This document shows positions 60,075-64,000 of a stretch of 64,000 nucleotides of DNA, in pieces. The stretch is from Tubulanus polymorphus. Lineage: Eukaryota > Nemertea > Palaeonemertea > Tubulaniformes > Tubulanidae. Every line of letters starts with the position of its first letter. Within the stretch, counting starts at the first letter, position 1. The notes below the pieces were generated by a model. The model searched no databases, was not told where the DNA came from, and saw only the letters and a list, made by a program, of their open reading frames with translations. Made by a program: the position numbers and the translations under genes. Location: contig NC_134036.1 of the NCBI RefSeq assembly GCF_964204645.1, forward strand, positions 2,110,001-2,174,000, given 5' to 3'.

Positions 60075-61120
60075 TGGAGTCAAAACTGGAAGGCCTATCT
60101 TATGAGAGAAGCTCCTATATTTACTTAGGTGATCGAGGCGTTTGCTAAAAGTTACGGAAACAGCTTTGAGTCAAGTCAAAACTGGTAGCTCGATATAGCT
60201 CAGGACAGAAATGACTCCAACGCGTGTAAAGCCAGTTAGAGCTTCTCTGATTGGCTAAATTTGTTTTGTTGGTATCACAATACCTCAGATGCAAAGAAAA
60301 CTACCAGGCGAAATTATCTCAGGCGAAATGAGAGCCAACCATTTGCACTGTCAGATACAGCTCAAGGCCTGGAAACGAATGTTGTAAGACTAAAGTAGAT
60401 GTTACAAAAGTAGTCAAAGGTTAAGAATCTCTTCGGGCGAATGAATCATATTTTCTTCATAAGCACGTTACGTTTCACTTTTCCGATTTAACTCTTAAAA
60501 CAGGATTAATTCTCACTGTTGAACCGAGGCGGACAGTCGAGATTTAGAGAATGTTGCCATCGGCGACAGACTTTTCACTTTAATAAAAGGAAATGAGAGA
60601 ATAACTCTTACTGTTGAATCGGACTAGGATTGTCACCACGAGCAACTGATAATAAACCATAATGTTGCTGCGTGTTGTTTCCGAAGACAGAAAAAAAAAC
60701 CGGCAGCGGTCGGGTTGAATTCCACATCAGCAGACGATCCCCGGGGTCCGTACCCTGGATGCCAGACACAAATACCGGAAATGTCAGCGAAAACCGGAAA
60801 GCAAGAAAACAAATTGAGAACAGTGGGAAAGATTAGAACCCTGGAAGTAAAACCGGATCGCTATGTTTCTGAAGTTAGTTAATCCCGGAGTAATATAACC
60901 CGCTACTGCTGGATAATCGTCACCGTTACTTATTCACGAATGTTGCTAGAAATAAAATCCCCAGGGAGACGAGTTATCTGATATATCCGATACCGTTAAA
61001 ACGATATCTCATTGTTTATAACGATGTAAAGTTGATATTTCTGTATAGTGAATTATTCAATATGTGGTCGACTATCAATACTAGCCGTCTCTTAGCTGTC
61101 CATTATCGGCAACCATTATT

Positions 61121-61182
61121 AGGCTGGTTAGTAGTCCACTTGCTCTGTCCACACGAGTCCCGGGTTCGAATCTCAATCAAGC
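61121..61182 (+). pseudogene. tRNA-like promoter relic (A-box and B-box)
   Basis: GGCTGGTTAGTAGTCCACTT resembles a Pol III A-box region and CCCGGGTTCGAATCTC a B-box (GGTTCGAAT). The stems around them do not form a cloverleaf. It fits the head of a tRNA-derived SINE. Confidence 0.5.
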
Positions 61183-62399
61183 GGTCATTTTTTTTTCAAT
61201 TTAAGGATTTTATTTTGTTTAAATAAAGGATAAATTCAAAATATTATTGCGCTTATTGTTATTCTATTCACGTCGTTTTTGCTACGAGACGAAGTAATGC
61301 AACAATACGCTCGACACACGCCGCTGCTACAGCAACCAACGGTCTCCTTAAGCAACAGTCAATAAATAAATTCAAACCTAACGACTTCCCATATTTCCCG
61401 TCATCCATCATTGTGGCTTTGTTTAAAATGGCGGTTTCTAATCTACGGTTCGCTGGGAAGTTTTTGTCGGAACAGGATTCGATTTGAATAGAATTGTTTA
61501 CAATCGGAGAGACTGTACGGAGATTAAAACGGAATCGGGTTGAATGAGGTAGAACCCAAACAGCGGAAGGCAATCGGTTTATTTTACCTGAGCAGATTTT
61601 TTTGAAAAAAAAATGTTCAAGAGTTCAAGCGAGATCACTGGTGGGATTTATACAACCAATACCATCATCGATTTAAAGGAAGTAGGCTATTTTGAAAAAT
61701 GCAAACATTGTCTATCTGATGACGTGTGATATTTATATAACACCTGAACTGCCGAAGCAAGTCAGTTATTCAAACTGGCGAAACATCCAAAAGTTCCACC
61801 AAAATCGTTGATGGCATTTACAGAAATAGCTTCGTACTAATCGTGTGGCAATTTGTACTCGCACAGAATTTTTGGCCATCTCTCCCTCTCTCTCCTTCCC
61901 TCATCTCTCACTCTTCTCATCAATGTAAGCACATGACGGAGTGAATGCCAGTAAATAAACAGCCGAGATCACGTGATGAAGTTTGAAAAGTTCACGCGTT
62001 AAATAAAAAAAAAAGATTCCAGAAACTCCAATTAAAATTCTATTTCACGAACAGCTCTCTCGGTATCTTTTCAAGAGTTGACGTTCGAATATTATCTTTT
62101 TAAAAAGATTTAATTAGTCAAATCAAGTTGCAAATCCGAGTTGCAATTAGGTTTAAGACAATTAAAGGCAAGTCTAACGGTTTACGACAACTTTCGGAGT
62201 CTAAAACTGCGCCGAAAGACACCATCCCATGCACTGAACACGCGTGCTGTTGTTACTGCGATGACCTGTTGTACTGCCAACAGTTATTGGCATGCAACAC
62301 GACACATTTCACTTCCGGCAATGGGCGACGCTTCCTCCGACCGGAAACACGGTCATAATAGCCGGAAATAGGTCCGGTGTATCAATACGCGTAGAACAG

Positions 62400-62600
62400 C
62401 GGGCGTTATTAGGCTCGACCAGGAAGTGCAATAGTTTCCTAAGTGGCGTTAGAACAGAGTACTCGCGACTAGCGATCGCAGCGCCGCCCTAGCGACAGTT
62501 TCACTCGACTAGTGAATGCTGGAAAAGGCCGCAGTAGGAAATGGCGACTGCAGCGCCACCATATCGACATGCTAGCTCCACCTATTGAGCACACAATTTT
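62400..62600. promoter_or_regulatory. Cluster of CTCF-like GCGCC/CTAGCG words
   Basis: CGCAGCGCCGCCCTAGCGAC, ACTCGACTAGTGAATGCTGG and CTGCAGCGCCACCATATCGA lie within 110 bases. They share GCAGCGCC with the 51158 repeat and CTAGCGACA with the 18440 array. A CTCF-like word with better match, GCCCCCTAGTGGTC, is at 63387-63400. Confidence 0.35.
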
Positions 62601-62954
62601 GTTTTAACTTCAAATTTTTTCGCTAAACTTCTAGTGAATGGGACGAAAATCTCTTCTCGACAATGGGTCGAAAATCGAAAATTTTATTTTGGTCGTTCTT
62701 AAATTCTAGAACAAACTTATGTTAGGTATGATGTTAGGAATAATGTTAGGTTTTTCGGAGAAGGACAATCATCTTCTGGCAATCTCGCCGATTCGATGGA
62801 AAATGGCGTCATTTTTTTCAAAGAATAAAGAAATTTCTTTTCTCTCGAAAAACTGGAATATTATTAGAATAATTATAATTCTACGTCGAAAACGCAATTA
62901 ATTTCTTAATTTCTTTATCGGTTAATTACGAGAGATAATTTCAAAGTTTGCCGG

Positions 62955-63025
62955 TTTTTACGGGATTCGAACCGCCGGCGTTCTACGAACATTGTTAACC
63001 GAGGCGTGCTCGTCGTTCACTGTAG
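62955..63025 (-). pseudogene. tRNA-like promoter relic, minus strand
   Basis: On the minus strand CACGCCTCGGTTAACAATG is followed by GTTCGTAGAACGCC and GGCGGTTCGAATCCCG. The B-box is perfect, but the T-stem pairs over only two bases and no acceptor stem exists. Probably a SINE fragment. Confidence 0.5.
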
Positions 63026-63139
63026 TTTAATCATCACTTAGATTAAACTAATGACGTCATCGAGTTGAAAGAACGTTTTTCCCTAGAAATTTCCGGGTTT
63101 TTCTCGGTGCGTATTTCTTCTAAGAAAATAACGTGAGTA

Positions 63140-63350
63140 AATTTTGAAACTGCGAGAAGTTCTTGAAACGTGCTCATAACCAAGACCAGGACCCCTCGTT
63201 TATAATTAAAAGAATCCCGCCTTGGAAAGGAGAAGACTTCCTACAAGAAAAAACAAGTGTTGCCAACCACACCAGCTGACCAGGAAACGCAATAACTTCT
63301 TGAAACGTGCTCAAAGGCTAAAGAGAAGCTCCTTAGTCGTAAAGCAATCG
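63140..63350. repeat. Direct duplication of about 135 bp
   Basis: AGTTCTTGAAACGTGCTCAT and AACTTCTTGAAACGTGCTCA lie about 135 bases apart; each is followed by AAGACC or AAGAGAAG text and later GTTGCCAACC or GTTGGCAACC. Confidence 0.65.
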
Positions 63351-64000
63351 TTGGCAACCTGGAAATTACAGTACCACTTCACCAGAGCCCCCTAGTGGTC
63401 ACAGTAGGATAAATTCAGTTGAAATTAGTGAATTTCTAATTCATAACCTATCCCCATCAGAAATGGAGTATTTATCAGTAAGTTTTGCATTTTGAGGGCC
63501 TTGATAAGGGCATTATAAGGTAAGGAAAGATTTTCAAAGATTGCCACACTCGTCCAGTTGACCTTTATTTCGACCGTCAAGAAAATAGGTTATTCCTTTA
63601 TCAAAAAAGACAGCTTCCATTTACCGTACGGGTCACCGACATAAAAGTAATCGGACTATTTTTACGAACGTTTATCAACGTAATATCGACGGTGATTCGG
63701 TTTCGTTTTATGGCCGAATCTCGCGCATGAATACACACATCTTTACGACAGACGATGGTCACTCGTCCGGTAAAGTGTCGATATTCCGCTGGGGAAATGG
63801 ATTTTTACGCTCGCGCGAGTCTAGTTCGATGAACCGGTCGCAAGAGGCGAACATCAGAACAAAAAGAAAAAAAACAGAACCAGAAAAAAAACATAAACAG
63901 CAAAGGCTGTTTGTGATGAATTGTCGTGACCAGTTTCGTAAAAAAAAACAACGCAGTATCCGTCCAGGGGCGAATTTAAAGGGGGGTCTCGGGGGTAAGG

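Noticed and set aside
1-64000. CACGTG (E-box) enrichment
   Set aside because: Many copies were seen, but a palindromic 6-mer is expected about 16 times in 64 kb, so the excess is modest and partly due to the 18440 array.

Overview
The window reads as non-coding-rich nuclear DNA of an invertebrate animal. Supporting this are one spliced receptor exon with a GT donor, a eukaryotic tRNA-Ala with the G3:U70 identity pair, several families of short inverted-repeat (MITE-like) elements, tRNA-derived SINE-like relics, possible Penelope-like element ends, and abundant microsatellites and minisatellites. A natriuretic-peptide-receptor-type ectodomain would fit a lophotrochozoan such as a mollusc, annelid or nemertean, or another marine invertebrate. 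That placement is inference; no taxon-specific gene is present.

Only one protein-coding segment is secure: the first coding exon (minus strand, 3426-4236) of a natriuretic peptide receptor / receptor guanylate cyclase-like protein. It ends at a GTAAGT donor, so 1-3425 is intron 1 and the remaining exons lie outside the window to the left. Upstream of its start (4270-4580) is a degenerate array of about 38-bp spacing carrying the motif AGGTGTCGCTAG, which resembles a CTCF site. The rest, about 60 kb, is intergenic or intronic. One weak candidate first exon (17925-18114, plus) and an even weaker one (54938 onward) are noted. The tRNA-Ala(AGC) is at 33864-33936.

The remaining sequence is a mosaic of repeats. 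There is a 1.4-kb G-free polypyrimidine tract (14028-15412). A 47-bp satellite (16725-16945, 29150-29830) matches the interior of a MITE (10441-10580, 42264-42401). A dispersed repeat of about 67-78 bp carries a TGAYGTCAT (CRE/ATF-like) core at five or more loci. Other arrays have units of 109, 56, 40/41, 20 and about 123 bp. A perfect 43-bp-arm hairpin lies at 43962-44064. Patches rich in ACGTTAACG occur at nine or so places.

The most unusual signal is an octamer, GCAGACGA (reverse complement TCGTCTGC). By hand count it occurs 37 times on the two strands, against roughly two expected in random sequence of this length. The copies sit in unrelated flanks, so they are not copies of one repeat. 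No known system is recognised for it; it looks like a binding site or another short functional tag. All counts were made by eye and should be recomputed.
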